Shown here: one piece after another, positions 16,001 through 20,195 of the stretch | Layout of the letters: the number at the start of each line of letters is the position of its first letter | Numbering within the stretch: the stretch's first letter is position 1 | Assembly (NCBI GenBank): GCA_030426765.1 | Contig: JAUHXV010000020.1 | Span: 1-51,158, forward strand | Length of the DNA stretch: 51,158 nucleotides | From: Bacteroidia bacterium | Lineage (GTDB): Bacteria; Bacteroidota; Bacteroidia; Chitinophagales; Saprospiraceae | Reading direction: 5' to 3' | Made by a program: the position numbers and the translations under genes | Notes under the pieces: model-generated | Databases searched by the model: none | Told to the model about the DNA's origin: nothing | Seen by the model: the letters and a program-made list of their open reading frames with translations, nothing else

Positions 16001-16330
16001 CAATACACACGTTGGGGTTTGGGTTGGTAATTGTAACAGTAGGGTCTGCAGAAACGGTGATGCTCACATTCGGACTATTGTCAAAACATCCGGATACAGA
16101 TTGCGTCACAAGCGCTCGGTAGGTATGTGTACCTACACCAAGGTTGGGTGTAACATACGGATTCACGTTTCCGCCTTCATTGACCCAATTGGTACCTCCT
16201 CCCGGAAAGTCATGTTGCCATTGCAGTGTGTTTGTTCCAGAACCACCGGTCACGGTGGCAGTGATGGTACCTACACCTCCATCACAAAACGTGTTATCAT
16301 CAATGGCTATCGTGACAGTTGGGTCTGAGG
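1..16330 (-). repeat. Array of 59 tandem Ig-like modules within the giant CDS
   Basis: The Trp codon of the QWQ/EWE core motif recurs 59 times, from base 47 to base 16220, always in the same phase. Unit length falls into blocks. It is 267-270 bp from base 47 to 4079 (one unit of 279), 279-288 bp from 4079 to about 14591 (one unit of 273), and 267-279 bp in the seven units nearest the N-terminus. Most units keep two cysteines that could form one disulfide per domain. Proline-rich linkers of the PDIxI or PxVxV type join the units. The array continues past the left edge. Confidence 0.92.
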
Positions 16331-17564
16331 ATACGATCAGGGTGGTATTGTTTGTGGTTGGATCTATATTAATACCGGTTACGGTGGTGCTGTTAAATAT
16401 AGACCCTACTGATGTCGACGTTGCTGTCACTGTTAAAACAGAAGAATCTCCTGGTGGCAAGTCTCCTACGATCCAACGTAAGGTATTAGAGGGCTCGTCG
16501 GGGTTGCAGGCTGTACCGATACAGACATTTGAACAGTTTGTTGCGCAAGCGATGCTGGTCAAAGAGGAAGGGAATGTATCTCTGAGCGTCAGGTCCTGGC
16601 CAGTATTTTCATCTCCGGTATTTACAACAGTGAATGTGAAAGTGGTTGTTCCGCCTTCGCAAATGGGAGTTGCTGTTTTGGTCACAGAAACGGTCGTTCC
16701 GCAAATCTGCAAAGCAAAATCACGAAGTCCGTCTGCCAGGTTTGCAAAATTGGTTTCCAATGCCCAGTCTGCTGTGTTTACTGTTTCACCAGTCGACCAT
16801 TGATCACTGCCGGACATGCGGATCAGATTCTGTGTGTTGATGTTGGTACCTACGCCAAGCACAAACATGTGTGTTCCTTCATCTTTGAAGTAGTTAGCGA
16901 TCTTCATTGGGTTGACGATCTCCGGACGTTGCGTAGTGCTACCATTTCCACAATAGTCTACGTTTCCATTGTTGGTCCATCCAGTTGGGTTACCATCCGT
17001 AAAAAAGAAAATCAGGTCCGGACGAGACTGATCGAGAATCTCATCCATGGCATCCTGCCAGTTAGTTCCTGAAAACGGGTCGTAGGTTTCACCATTAAAA
17101 GGTGTGCCATCAAAATAGCCTTGTACGCTATTGATGTAAGAGGTGTTGACGAGCTGGTAGTTATTGACGGTTCGCGCTAGTGCTGAAAACTCGATAATCG
17201 AAATCCTTACCCCGGTTCCATCCAGGGCATTAAGGAAGGCCATCACGCCGGCTTCCACATCATTTTGATATCCATCCAGAGATCCTGATTCGTCAAGAAC
17301 GAATACGATATCCATGTCCACACATAAAGTAGTCAGGTCAGGATTGGTCTCTATGTCGGGATATGCACAGTTTCCGGAACTCCCGTTACAGTTGGTACAG
17401 AAATTAAAACTTTGCGCGGAGAGGGTTTGCAGGCCTCCGAATAGTGAGATCAGGAATAGCATTGCTGCTACCCCTCTAAAACGGAAACTTGCCTTAAATA
17501 ATCCTAGCGAAAAAGGGTGAGAAATTGTTAGCCGGGATCTCAAATAGTCGGTGGTAATTCTCAT
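1..17564 (-). CDS. Giant secreted vWA-headed Ig-repeat adhesin, 3' end outside the window
   Basis: The reading frame is open from ATG 17564 to base 1, about 5854 codons, with the stop beyond the left edge. I confirmed the frame from the Trp codon of 59 successive repeats, all of which lie in one phase. A TAA directly precedes the ATG. An alternative start at codon 35 (17462) would give a compact signal peptide ending LQTLSAQ. Residues 1-51 form a signal peptide. A vWA domain spans about 83-275, with MIDAS elements DESGS (91-95) and TDG (189-191). A DUF11-like domain (about 283-410) begins with an ICEGGTTTFTFTV stretch. The rest is CHU_C-associated Ig-like modules, each with a B-strand Cys (SICTGG type), a QWQ/EWE Trp and a late Cys (GCED type). 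vWA domains bind protein ligands through a divalent metal ion. The role here is probably adhesion or surface matrix. Its C-terminal sorting signal, expected to be T9SS, is not visible. It is divergent to gpmI. Confidence 0.9.
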   Translation of the reverse strand, partial: MRITTDYLRSRLTISHPFSLGLFKASFRFRGVAAMLFLISLFGGLQTLSAQSFNFCTNCNGSSGNCAYPDIETNPDLTTLCVDMDIVFVLDESGSLDGYQNDVEAGVMAFLNALDGTGVRISIIEFSALARTVNNYQLVNTSYINSVQGYFDGTPFNGETYDPFSGTNWQDAMDEILDQSRPDLIFFFTDGNPTGWTNNGNVDYCGNGSTTQRPEIVNPMKIANYFKDEGTHMFVLGVGTNINTQNLIRMSGSDQWSTGETVNTADWALETNFANLADGLRDFALQICGTTVSVTKTATPICEGGTTTFTFTVVNTGDENTGQDLTLRDTFPSSLTSIACATNCSNVCIGTACNPDEPSNTLRWIVGDLPPGDSSVLTVTATSTSVGSIFNSTTVTGINIDPTTNNTTLIVSSDPTVTIAIDDNTFCDGGVGTITATVTGGSGTNTLQWQHDFPGGGTNWVNEGGNVNPYVTPNLGVGTHTYRALVTQSVSGCFDNSPNVSITVSADPTVTITNPNPNVCIGGNSVLTANPSGGTGTNSFQWQQYIGAVWTNVSTSQSYDTGPLNSVGTNTYRVIVTQNSSGCSGVSANTTVVVVADPTITFTETDTAICDGGVVTFTATASGGTGTNVYQWQSFNGSVWTNVGSNSNIYTTPALSTGSYTYRVLLTQAVGCNAVSPEQVINVVADPTVSVVISEDSICSGGSTLLTANVSNGTGTTSYQWQYNTSGSNWSNVGSNQNTYTTPTLTTPGNYNYRVIVTQASGCLAQSSNAVVTVFADPTVSISSTGLSICDGGTTTFTATVSGGTGTSVYQWQYNTSGSNWTVVGTNNPVFTTPVLTPGTYVYRLVVTQSTGCFVQSTNQTVVVSNDPTVSVSINNPTLCIGGTATLTATVSGGVGPITYQWQEDVAGTWTNVGSNQNAYTTPTLNADGTYTYRVMVTRNAGCEVISSNQVVTVVPDPIITVEPIGFVECVGESDQLSVTATGGTGAYSYQWQVGNSSTGPWTNVGGNSSTYTPPSTIAQTYYYRVIVSTAGAGCDALTSTVATVVITDEAIVNISVNNPVICIGGSSTITSVVTNGSGTYQYLWQRSPAGLNTWSPASLPNTNPNYNVPAGSAGTYDYRVLVQDVSWDCGEPVSNVVNVTVQDQPDVTVNTEDAYICIGGTALLESNPTGGSGNFTYQWQSSPTGGSPWTNVSPGGTGQNYSVDGTVEGTTYYRILVTDAANNCTDPVSNTISVTVISQPTVSVSTLTPVICINGVFTISSTVNNGSGLYLYQWQTSSNASGPWTNITVNGENQEYTELLTTAGVRYYRVLVTDLANGCGQMTSSAISITVNPNPSVVVDPPGQTVCIGGNADMTADITDGSGDYNYQWEYSEDGSSWQDVASGGNGPVYSPPTGDLSALYYRVLLTDNGNGCESPYSEAVFVIVISQPTVDISADNQVVCVGGESEISSTVTNGSGTFSYQWQQSPNGSSGWGNVPSGGTGPDYTVPTATPGTLWYRLIVTDDGSGCNDPVSTSVQVTVQSLPTATATPDEDVVCIGGTNWVRSNVSDGSGTFSYQWQSSPDGASWANITNQGNGVDYAVPTGSTGTTFYRVIVTDVASGCGSTVSNSAEVEIVDQPEVSVLADNEVICIGGTSTVSATVTNGSGLFDYQWQSSPTGADPWTNIGPNNQDLVITGSSTGTTYYRVILDDLANGCNTPISSAVSVVVQSGPSVTVSASADSVCVFGVVELTPSVINGSGLYLYQWQSSPTGAAPWSDISGANNEQYVASTVSPGVTWYRIFVTDLGSGCGDPVSGGTRVEVFGQPDLSIDISEPVVCVGGVATISSTITDGSGVFAYQWQESTDASSWSDVPANGNSPDYDVPTVAPLLMYYRLLLTDLVSGCDDPESEAVQVAVVPGGSVSISAQDDTVCLGAITVISSTITDGSGTFNYQWQRSLDGSSGWANVPADGNGPDYTVPTLVAERYFYRIIVEDLANGCGDPLSNVVPVTVQSEPVLTLDAPNPTVCLGGSSVLTALVSEGSGNFDFQWQNSPNGVNSWTNVPSGGTTATYNVPTGVAGTYYYRILLEDLANGCDDPAPQQVTINVEPQPTVSISATTTNLCIGGTSTINSTVTGGSSFLSYQWQSSPDGASWANINTQGNGASYAVPTGSPHSTYYRVLVDDAANGCNDPVSNNVQITVQPQPSVIASVNNPVVCVGGSALISSTLTNGTGSVTYQWQSSSTGGSPWTNITVNGNSANYSPLNNIAGTTYYRVLVNDAGNGCNDPVSNSVEVIVQPQPTVSVAVDNPQVCIGGIATITPTINNGSSLFDYQWQISPNGVSSWTNITVNGNNETYEVPSLTAGSFYYRIIVTDLASGCNDPVSNAVNVEVVEDLSVTTQPTDVIECIGGTATMSVTTSGGAGVLSYQWQSSADGNEPWVNASGTGATTATFTPPSTVEGATYYRVIVNAGASGCGETMSEVAYAIIHPDLSITVQPTPVQECIGGTSTMTVAVTGGTGTVSYQWESSTNGTNWSNATGPGATTDTYTPQSSVAGTTYYRVTISTPGSGCGNVTSNVVTAIISPDIAITSQPANITECLGGSLTMSVTISGGSGAISYQWQSSPNGSSGWVNASGTGATTSVYTPQSTVTGTTYYRVLVNAANTGCEQAISNNATATITPDLTVDVQPVGFNECVGGTAQLTVQVSGGTGAISYQWQVSPAGLGTWSNATGTGSTTATYTPPSGTPGTLDYRVLINATGNGCGQATSQIATVTINADATISISPDDNEVCIGGSVILNSTLSGGSSGVSIQWQINDGGWSDIPGETSATYSPSTGVAGTSQYRVRVIDAGSGCSQPFSNIATVVVRENATASISVDNPEVCIDGTAQLTAIITGGSSGLSLLWHSSTDNINWNPIPGETSDTYDAPTNVAGTTWYRVQVSDPQPLCDDPASNSVSVLVVADPTASISATNAEICIGGSSLLTATIGGGSSQQTLQWQSFNGSVWSNINGANSSTYTVSGTSAGTTGYRILLLDPNSGCPAELASNEIDVVVQPDATVTASPVSTEVCVGGTALLTAVVSGGSSQLTYQWQSSPAGQDAWADISGANASTYNASTASAGNTDYRVLITDNVSGCNDPVSNPVLVIVRPDATVTIAPVLSEVCLNGSVTLNASITGGSTSLTIQWQTSPDGSSGWADISGADAQGYNPPTDAVGTLYYRVEITDLTSGCSDPISNTASVVVSPDLSVTSQPSNITECLGGTASMSVTVTGGSGTTFYQWQSSPDGVSGWANGTGPGSTTSTYTPLSTVVGTTYYRVLINASNGGCDQAVSNVATATITPDISVTSQPVSIAECLGGTETLSASITGGAGTINYQWQTSPNGTSGWSNASGPGVTTDTYTPPSTVVGTTWYRVLIGASGSGCDQITSDTARVEIIPDLSVTTQPTNISECIGGTATMGVSISGGVGSISYQWQSSPNGSSGWANASGTGSTTATYTPPSSVAGTTYYRVLINASGNGCGQAVSQNATATITPDITINTQPQNIEECVGGNLTMTVANSGGSGTISYQWQASPNGSSGWANATGTGSTTATFTPDSSTPGTTYYRVLVNASDSGCDQAVSNNATAIINPDLTVTTQPTDLDECQGGTGTISVVVSGGTGTTSYQWQTSPNGTDSWTNAVGTGSTTDTYTPPSTNVGSLWYRVLINATGNGCGQEISEVVEVTINQDPTVSITPPVFNICTGAFVNLTATISNGSENVGVQWQVYDSLTTSWVDIVGAVNLNYMVPSADTGSLAYRARITDSGSGCSEPYSSISTVNVYTGASSTVSLNDVDICVGGTAIITAVIVNGSGGGTSIWQSSPDSLTWSDIPGENSTTYNVPTASPHTTYYRFYTVEPPQSQCPSPVISDVALAVVNPDPTVNVSVSSNTICVGGEAELTANITGGSPSQIIQWQSGSAFNGPWTDIPGANDTTYVYSGVSPTTVYFRVKLSDDGLGCTPEITSNPGSVVTVKADATVTISASASEVCVTNNVVLTASISGGSGSIIRAWQSSPAGADTWSDIPGATGITYTIVGSTPSDNDYRITLTDTLPDCADPISNELNVRVNPDAVVSVTPSNTPVCLGGSAPIEATVTGGSSAIELQWQQSATNQPGSWSNIAGQTGNIYNAPTSSVGTMYYRMRYTDPLPGCGDGISTSVTVVVSPDVSVTSQPTNLTECVGGTGTLNVAVTGGSGTLSYQWQSSPDGVGAWANASGSGATTTTYTPPSSSVGTTWYRVLINASNSGCDQAVSNVATVTITPDLSITSQPSPFSECLGGTQQLSVVAPGGSGTISYTWQTSPNGTSGWANATGPGATTATYTPPSTATGVLWYRVLINASASGCESQISDTARVTITPELVVTTNPTDIIECVGGTDILSVSISGGTGIVSYQWQSSSTGVPASFTNISEAINSTYQPSSASAGTTYYRVVVSASGNGCDPIVSANATVVISDDIQITTQPNGGDVCVGGDFDLSVVASGSPGLNYDWQRQVGANWITVGTNSSTYNTGPLSSTTVYRVRVYANQSGCEPAVSNQVTVNVFPDIEISSQPVGGSICTGGDMDLSVTASGSPGLNYQWQYYNGSSWVNTGSNQSTFNTGALTATTLYRVLVYANQDGCETATSNDVTVIVTPDISISGQPVGGSICTGGNFNLNVTASGSPSIQYQWEINQGAGWSVIPGATSASYNTGVLTASTDYRVFLSANESGCEDIYSSVVTVTVTPDISISTQPVGNSICTGGSHTMSVTASGSPSIQYRWERFNGSVWTVISGATASSYVAGPLTSTTTYRVFVFATQSGCEDIYSDQVTVTVFPDISISAQPVGGEICTGGNLDLSVTASGSPDIHFQWQSFNGSVWANVGLDQPTYNTGALSSTTTYRVFVNADENGCEDVMSSEIEVTVYPDIAISAQPIGGSVCTGGDFDLSVTASGSPAIQYQWEEFNGSVWVPIAGANSASYNTGAMTASTDYRVSVFATQNGCEDVYSDIVTVIVEPDISISGQPIGGSICEGGTWVLDVTASGSPGIVYQWQDSTASGTWQNVSEVGGTTSSFTTDLLTETTWYRVYLSADQNGCEDIFSSVVEVNVSPDIVISANPVGGAICEGGDFDLSVSASGSPAIQYQWEILSGSWTPVPGATSNTFNTGALFATTQYRVFVFASENGCEDVYSQIVTVTVEPDISISGQPTGGSICTGGDFDLSVAASGSPDIHFQWQAFNGSTWVVVGTDSPLYNTGALTSSTDYRVFISADESGCEDVLSSTVTVVVTPDISISGQPTGGSICTGGNFDLSVTASGSPAIQYQWERFNGSSWEVIAGANASTFNTGVLTGTTQYRVLVFATQNGCEDVYSNEITVTVFPDIAISAQPVGGSICEGGDFDLFVTASGSPDIHYQWQAFNGSVWNVVGTDAPTYNTGALSATTQYRVFVNADESGCEDILSAEVEVEVFDDIAITTQPVGGSICTGGNFDLSITASGSPAIQFQWEIFSGGNWQTIAGANSANYNTGVLTQTSTYRVVVSASENGCETSVSDQVTVIVTPDIAISAQPVGGSICTGGDFDLSVTASGSPDIHFQWQSFNGSVWANVGLDQATYNTGALTNTTTYRVFVNADENGCEDVMSAEVTVIVTPDIAISAQPVGGSICTGGNFDLSVTASGSPDIHFQWQSFNGSVWANVGLDQATYNTGALTNTTTYRVFVNADENGCEDVMSAEVTVIVTPDIAISAQPVGGSICTGGNFDLSVTASGSPDIHFQWQSFNGSVWTNVGLDQPTYNTGVLTNTTTYRVFVNADESGCEDVMSAQVDVVVTPDIAISAQPVGGSICTGGNFDLSVTASGSPDIHFQWQSFNGSVWTNVGLD

Positions 17565-17691
17565 TTATCGATAGTATGTAAATTCTCTTTCTGCTGACCC
17601 AATATCACAGCAACAACACCTGTGACAGAGGTACAACAACCTTGCCAAATGTCCTTCTCGGGGTGGTAGCAATAAGGTGAGAAAAAGAATA

Positions 17692-17720
17692 GAAGATTCG
17701 CTTTGTGAGAGAGAATCTTC
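17692..17720. promoter_or_regulatory. 8-bp inverted repeat upstream of the giant adhesin gene
   Basis: GAAGATTC (17692-17699) and GAATCTTC (17713-17720) pair perfectly around a 13-nt loop, about 130 bp upstream of the adhesin ATG. It could be a structure in the leader RNA or a binding site for a dimeric regulator. The sequence does not distinguish these. Confidence 0.35.
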
Positions 17721-18035
17721 GAGAATGGTCTGATGAATGTCGCCCAATTCTCTACATCATATGCAATTCATGACGTTCTACGAATGTACTAATGAAAATG
17801 ACAACTTAACAATGATCGTACACATATTTCTTATCGTAATATTAAAAACGCTGTGAATTATTCAATACGAGTAATATTTTACTCTTTGATATTTACACCT
17901 TTACGTATGTGGTTTTTTATTATCAATATTTGAAATTTCATGGTTTACCCTGATTACCCTTTTTCCATTAATTCTGACCATTTTCATCACTGAATTCATT
18001 CGACCCGGAATCCGTTTACAAAACCACCTATAAAA

Positions 18036-18063
18036 TTTGAACGCTCCCGGACAGCTATCTTTG
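18036..18063 (+). promoter_or_regulatory. Candidate Bacteroidota promoter of gpmI
   Basis: TTTG at 18036-18039 and TATCTTTG at 18056-18063 match the Bacteroidota -33 (TTTG) and -7 (TAnnTTTG) elements. The 16-bp spacer is a little shorter than usual. Transcription would start near 18070, giving a leader of about 40 nt that is almost all A and T and has no Shine-Dalgarno sequence, as is usual in this phylum. Confidence 0.6.
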
Positions 18064-18109
18064 ATGAAATCCTGACTCAAAAAAATATTAAAAAAAAATT
18101 TAATTTATT

Positions 18110-19633
18110 TTGAAAAAAGCTTTTTTATTCATCCTCGATGGATGGGGCCTGAATCCCAATCCGACCGAAAGTGCCATCCAAAAAGCCGACACTCCATTCT
18201 TCGATCACCTGATGAAAACCCAGCCAAATGCAACCCTGGTGACTCATGGAGAGGATGTCGGTCTCCCCGATGGGCAAATGGGCAATTCCGAAGTCGGGCA
18301 TCTCAATATCGGCGCTGGCAGGATCATCTATCAGGAACTGGCCAGGATCAATAAAGCTATTAGCAACGGAGATCTCGCTAAAAACGAACAATTGCTCACT
18401 TCCCTGGCTCATGCAAAGGGAAAAGTGCATCTGATGGGACTGGTCTCTGACGGCGGTGTTCACTCCCACATCAATCATCTGATTGCACTGGCCGACATTT
18501 GTCGAGATCATTTTAGTGGTGACATCCGGATCCATGCATTTACCGATGGAAGAGATGTTGACCCGAAAAGCGGAAAAGATTTTATCAGCAAACTCCTCGA
18601 AGCCACAGCTCACCTCAACATTCCTGTGGCGAGTGTGATCGGTCGTTACTACGCCATGGATCGCGACAGGCGATGGGAGCGAACGAAACTGGCCTATGAC
18701 CTGCTTGTACACGGAACTGGTTTTCCCACAAAAGATGTCTTGCGTTCCATCCAGGATTCATACGATGAAGGCATTACGGATGAGTTTATTCAGCCGATTG
18801 TCCTGACCGATGATCATGACCAGCCATCCGGTACTGTTGCTGATGGTGATACTGTGATCTTTTTCAATTTCCGCACGGACAGGCCTCGGCAACTGACTGA
18901 AGCGCTGAGCCAGACGATTCTGGATGATCATGAAATGAAACTGATTCCGCTCACCATGCTCACCATGACGCAATATGACCGGGATTTTAAAAACGTCACC
19001 ATCTTATTTCCTGAAACAGATATCTCGGGCACACTCGGAGAGTATTTATCCTCGCTTGGAAAAACTCAACTCAGAGTTGCGGAAACAGAGAAATATCCGC
19101 ACGTCAGTTACTTTTTCTCCGGTGGAGAAGAAGAGCCTTATCCCGGTGAGTCCAGACTACTGGTACCCTCCCCTAAAGTGGCTACCTATGATCTAAAACC
19201 GGAGATGAGTGCAGTGGAAGTGACTGACAAGACCATTGAAGCCATTCAGGCTGGTCCGCCAGATTTTATTTGCCTCAATTATGCCAACACCGATATGGTG
19301 GGGCACACCGGTGTCTTTGACGCTGCAGTCAAAGCTGCGGAAACGGTGGACGCATGCCTGGCACGAATCATCCCTGTCGCCCGCGATCATGCATATGAAA
19401 TTTTCATCATTGCCGATCATGGGAATGCCGATGTCATGGTCAACCCGGATGGATCGCCCCATACGGCACACACGAAGAAACCAGTACCGGTGATCTATCT
19501 TCCCGTGGATGAAAAAAAGTACAGCTTGCAGAATGGTCGCCTGGCGGATATAGCACCAAGCATTCTGAAGGCTATGGGAATCCCTGTTCCGGAAGCCATG
19601 ACGGGAAAACCCCTGCAGGAATTATTGCAATAA
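18110..19633 (+). CDS. gpmI: 2,3-bisphosphoglycerate-independent phosphoglycerate mutase
   Basis: This cytosolic enzyme interconverts 3-phosphoglycerate and 2-phosphoglycerate in glycolysis and gluconeogenesis, using two Mn2+ ions and a phosphoserine intermediate. It is 507 residues long, the normal size for the family. The catalytic Ser60 lies in GNSEVGH. Metal ligands are D10 (LDGWG), D395 and H399 (NTDMVGH), D436 and H437 (ADHG) and H454 (HTAH). All are offset by 8 from the ligand positions I recall for the Bacillus stearothermophilus enzyme. Substrate-site arginines are seen in DGRDVDP (146-152), DRDRRWER (184-191) and FRTDRPR (254-260). The start is TTG at 18110: it gives the family-typical N-terminus MKKAFLFILDGWG, and no ATG is suitably placed. 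It stands alone as a housekeeping gene among surface-protein genes, with its own candidate promoter. Confidence 0.98.
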   Translation: MKKAFLFILDGWGLNPNPTESAIQKADTPFFDHLMKTQPNATLVTHGEDVGLPDGQMGNSEVGHLNIGAGRIIYQELARINKAISNGDLAKNEQLLTSLAHAKGKVHLMGLVSDGGVHSHINHLIALADICRDHFSGDIRIHAFTDGRDVDPKSGKDFISKLLEATAHLNIPVASVIGRYYAMDRDRRWERTKLAYDLLVHGTGFPTKDVLRSIQDSYDEGITDEFIQPIVLTDDHDQPSGTVADGDTVIFFNFRTDRPRQLTEALSQTILDDHEMKLIPLTMLTMTQYDRDFKNVTILFPETDISGTLGEYLSSLGKTQLRVAETEKYPHVSYFFSGGEEEPYPGESRLLVPSPKVATYDLKPEMSAVEVTDKTIEAIQAGPPDFICLNYANTDMVGHTGVFDAAVKAAETVDACLARIIPVARDHAYEIFIIADHGNADVMVNPDGSPHTAHTKKPVPVIYLPVDEKKYSLQNGRLADIAPSILKAMGIPVPEAMTGKPLQELLQ

Positions 19634-19659
19634 AATCCCATTTTTAACCAAGACTTGTA

Positions 19660-19688
19660 TTGGTTCCTCCCTGAAATGGCTAACTTAG
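19660..19688 (+). promoter_or_regulatory. Candidate promoter of the small lipoprotein gene
   Basis: TTG at 19660-19662 is followed 18 bp later by TAACTTAG (19681-19688), one mismatch from TAnnTTTG. It lies about 40 bp upstream of the ATG at 19730. The match is weak, and read-through from gpmI, which ends at 19633, is also possible. Confidence 0.35.
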
Positions 19689-19729
19689 TCAGCATTAAAC
19701 CTTAAAACAATAATCAAAAACCTTAAACA

Positions 19730-20056
19730 ATGAACAAAATGTCAAAACTTATGGCCTGCCTGCTGGGTGGCCTTTTATTTTTCTCAATGGGTTGTGATAA
19801 AGATGACAAAAACGATCCGGTAGGTTGCAACTGGTTTACTGAAGTCCAGGCTGAATCTACTGCCCTGTCAGATGCTGCTACAGCTTATGGCTTGGATCCA
19901 ACTACTGCCAATTGTGAAGCATTTGTAGATGCTTACGAAGCCTATCTGGTAGCGCTCGAAGCCAATCTCGGATGTGCTGGAACACAGGGAAACCAAGCAG
20001 AGCTTCAAGCTGAAATTGATGCAGCCCAGGCCCAGTTGGCAAACATCAATTGCTAA
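19730..20056 (+). CDS. Small predicted lipoprotein of unknown function
   Basis: This 108-residue protein has a short basic N-terminus, a hydrophobic segment and the lipobox FSMGC, giving a lipidated Cys at position 22. CDKDDKNDP follows immediately, which resembles the acidic lipoprotein export signal that directs Bacteroidota lipoproteins to the outer face of the outer membrane. The mature part is Ala- and Glu-rich and probably helical, for example AELQAEIDAAQAQLANI. It has four further cysteines, including the C-terminal residue, which could form two disulfides. I recognise no named domain. It lies 96 bp after gpmI on the same strand and is followed by a strong terminator. It may have its own promoter, so an operon with gpmI is possible but unproven. 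The function is unknown. Confidence 0.85.
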   Translation: MNKMSKLMACLLGGLLFFSMGCDKDDKNDPVGCNWFTEVQAESTALSDAATAYGLDPTTANCEAFVDAYEAYLVALEANLGCAGTQGNQAELQAEIDAAQAQLANINC

Positions 20057-20101
20057 TGAACGTAGAGGGCGTATTAAAAAAAATGTCCTGAACTAAAAAA
20101 G

Positions 20102-20140
20102 AAAGAGGGGAATCAAACGATGTGTTTGATTCCCCTTTTT
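20102..20140. terminator. Bidirectional rho-independent terminator between convergent genes
   Basis: A 12-bp perfect stem (20107-20118 with 20124-20135) encloses a 5-nt loop. It is extended by A/U pairs, with T-rich tracts downstream on both strands. It can end the plus-strand lipoprotein transcript (stop at 20056) and the minus-strand vWA/HYR transcript (stop at 20196). Confidence 0.88.
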
Positions 20141-20195
20141 ATTTTGTTAGCTGCTACTCCTGAAATCCAGGATCAAGGCTTGATGTATGAATGCG

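Larger units (their letters stand above)
17565..18109. promoter_or_regulatory. Divergent intergenic region between the giant adhesin gene and gpmI
   Basis: This 545-bp, mostly AT-rich spacer must hold the promoters of both divergent genes. A candidate gpmI promoter and a hairpin on the adhesin side are listed separately. I found no TAnnTTTG-type promoter oriented toward the adhesin gene. A 60-codon minus-strand frame ends with the TAA that directly abuts the adhesin ATG. I do not annotate it as a gene. Confidence 0.6.

Noticed and set aside
1-16330. Possible CRISPR array because of regular spacing
   Set aside because: The period is 267-288 bp, the units are fully coding and in frame, and there are no short direct repeats with unique spacers.
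16144-16803. 219-codon plus-strand frame
   Set aside because: It lies antisense to the vWA, DUF11-like and first Ig regions of the giant adhesin. It has no family resemblance, and the minus strand clearly encodes conserved domains.
17565-17747. 60-codon minus-strand frame as a gene
   Set aside because: No recognisable product and no start signal. The region overlaps a hairpin and the presumed leader. It is kept only as a low-interest observation.
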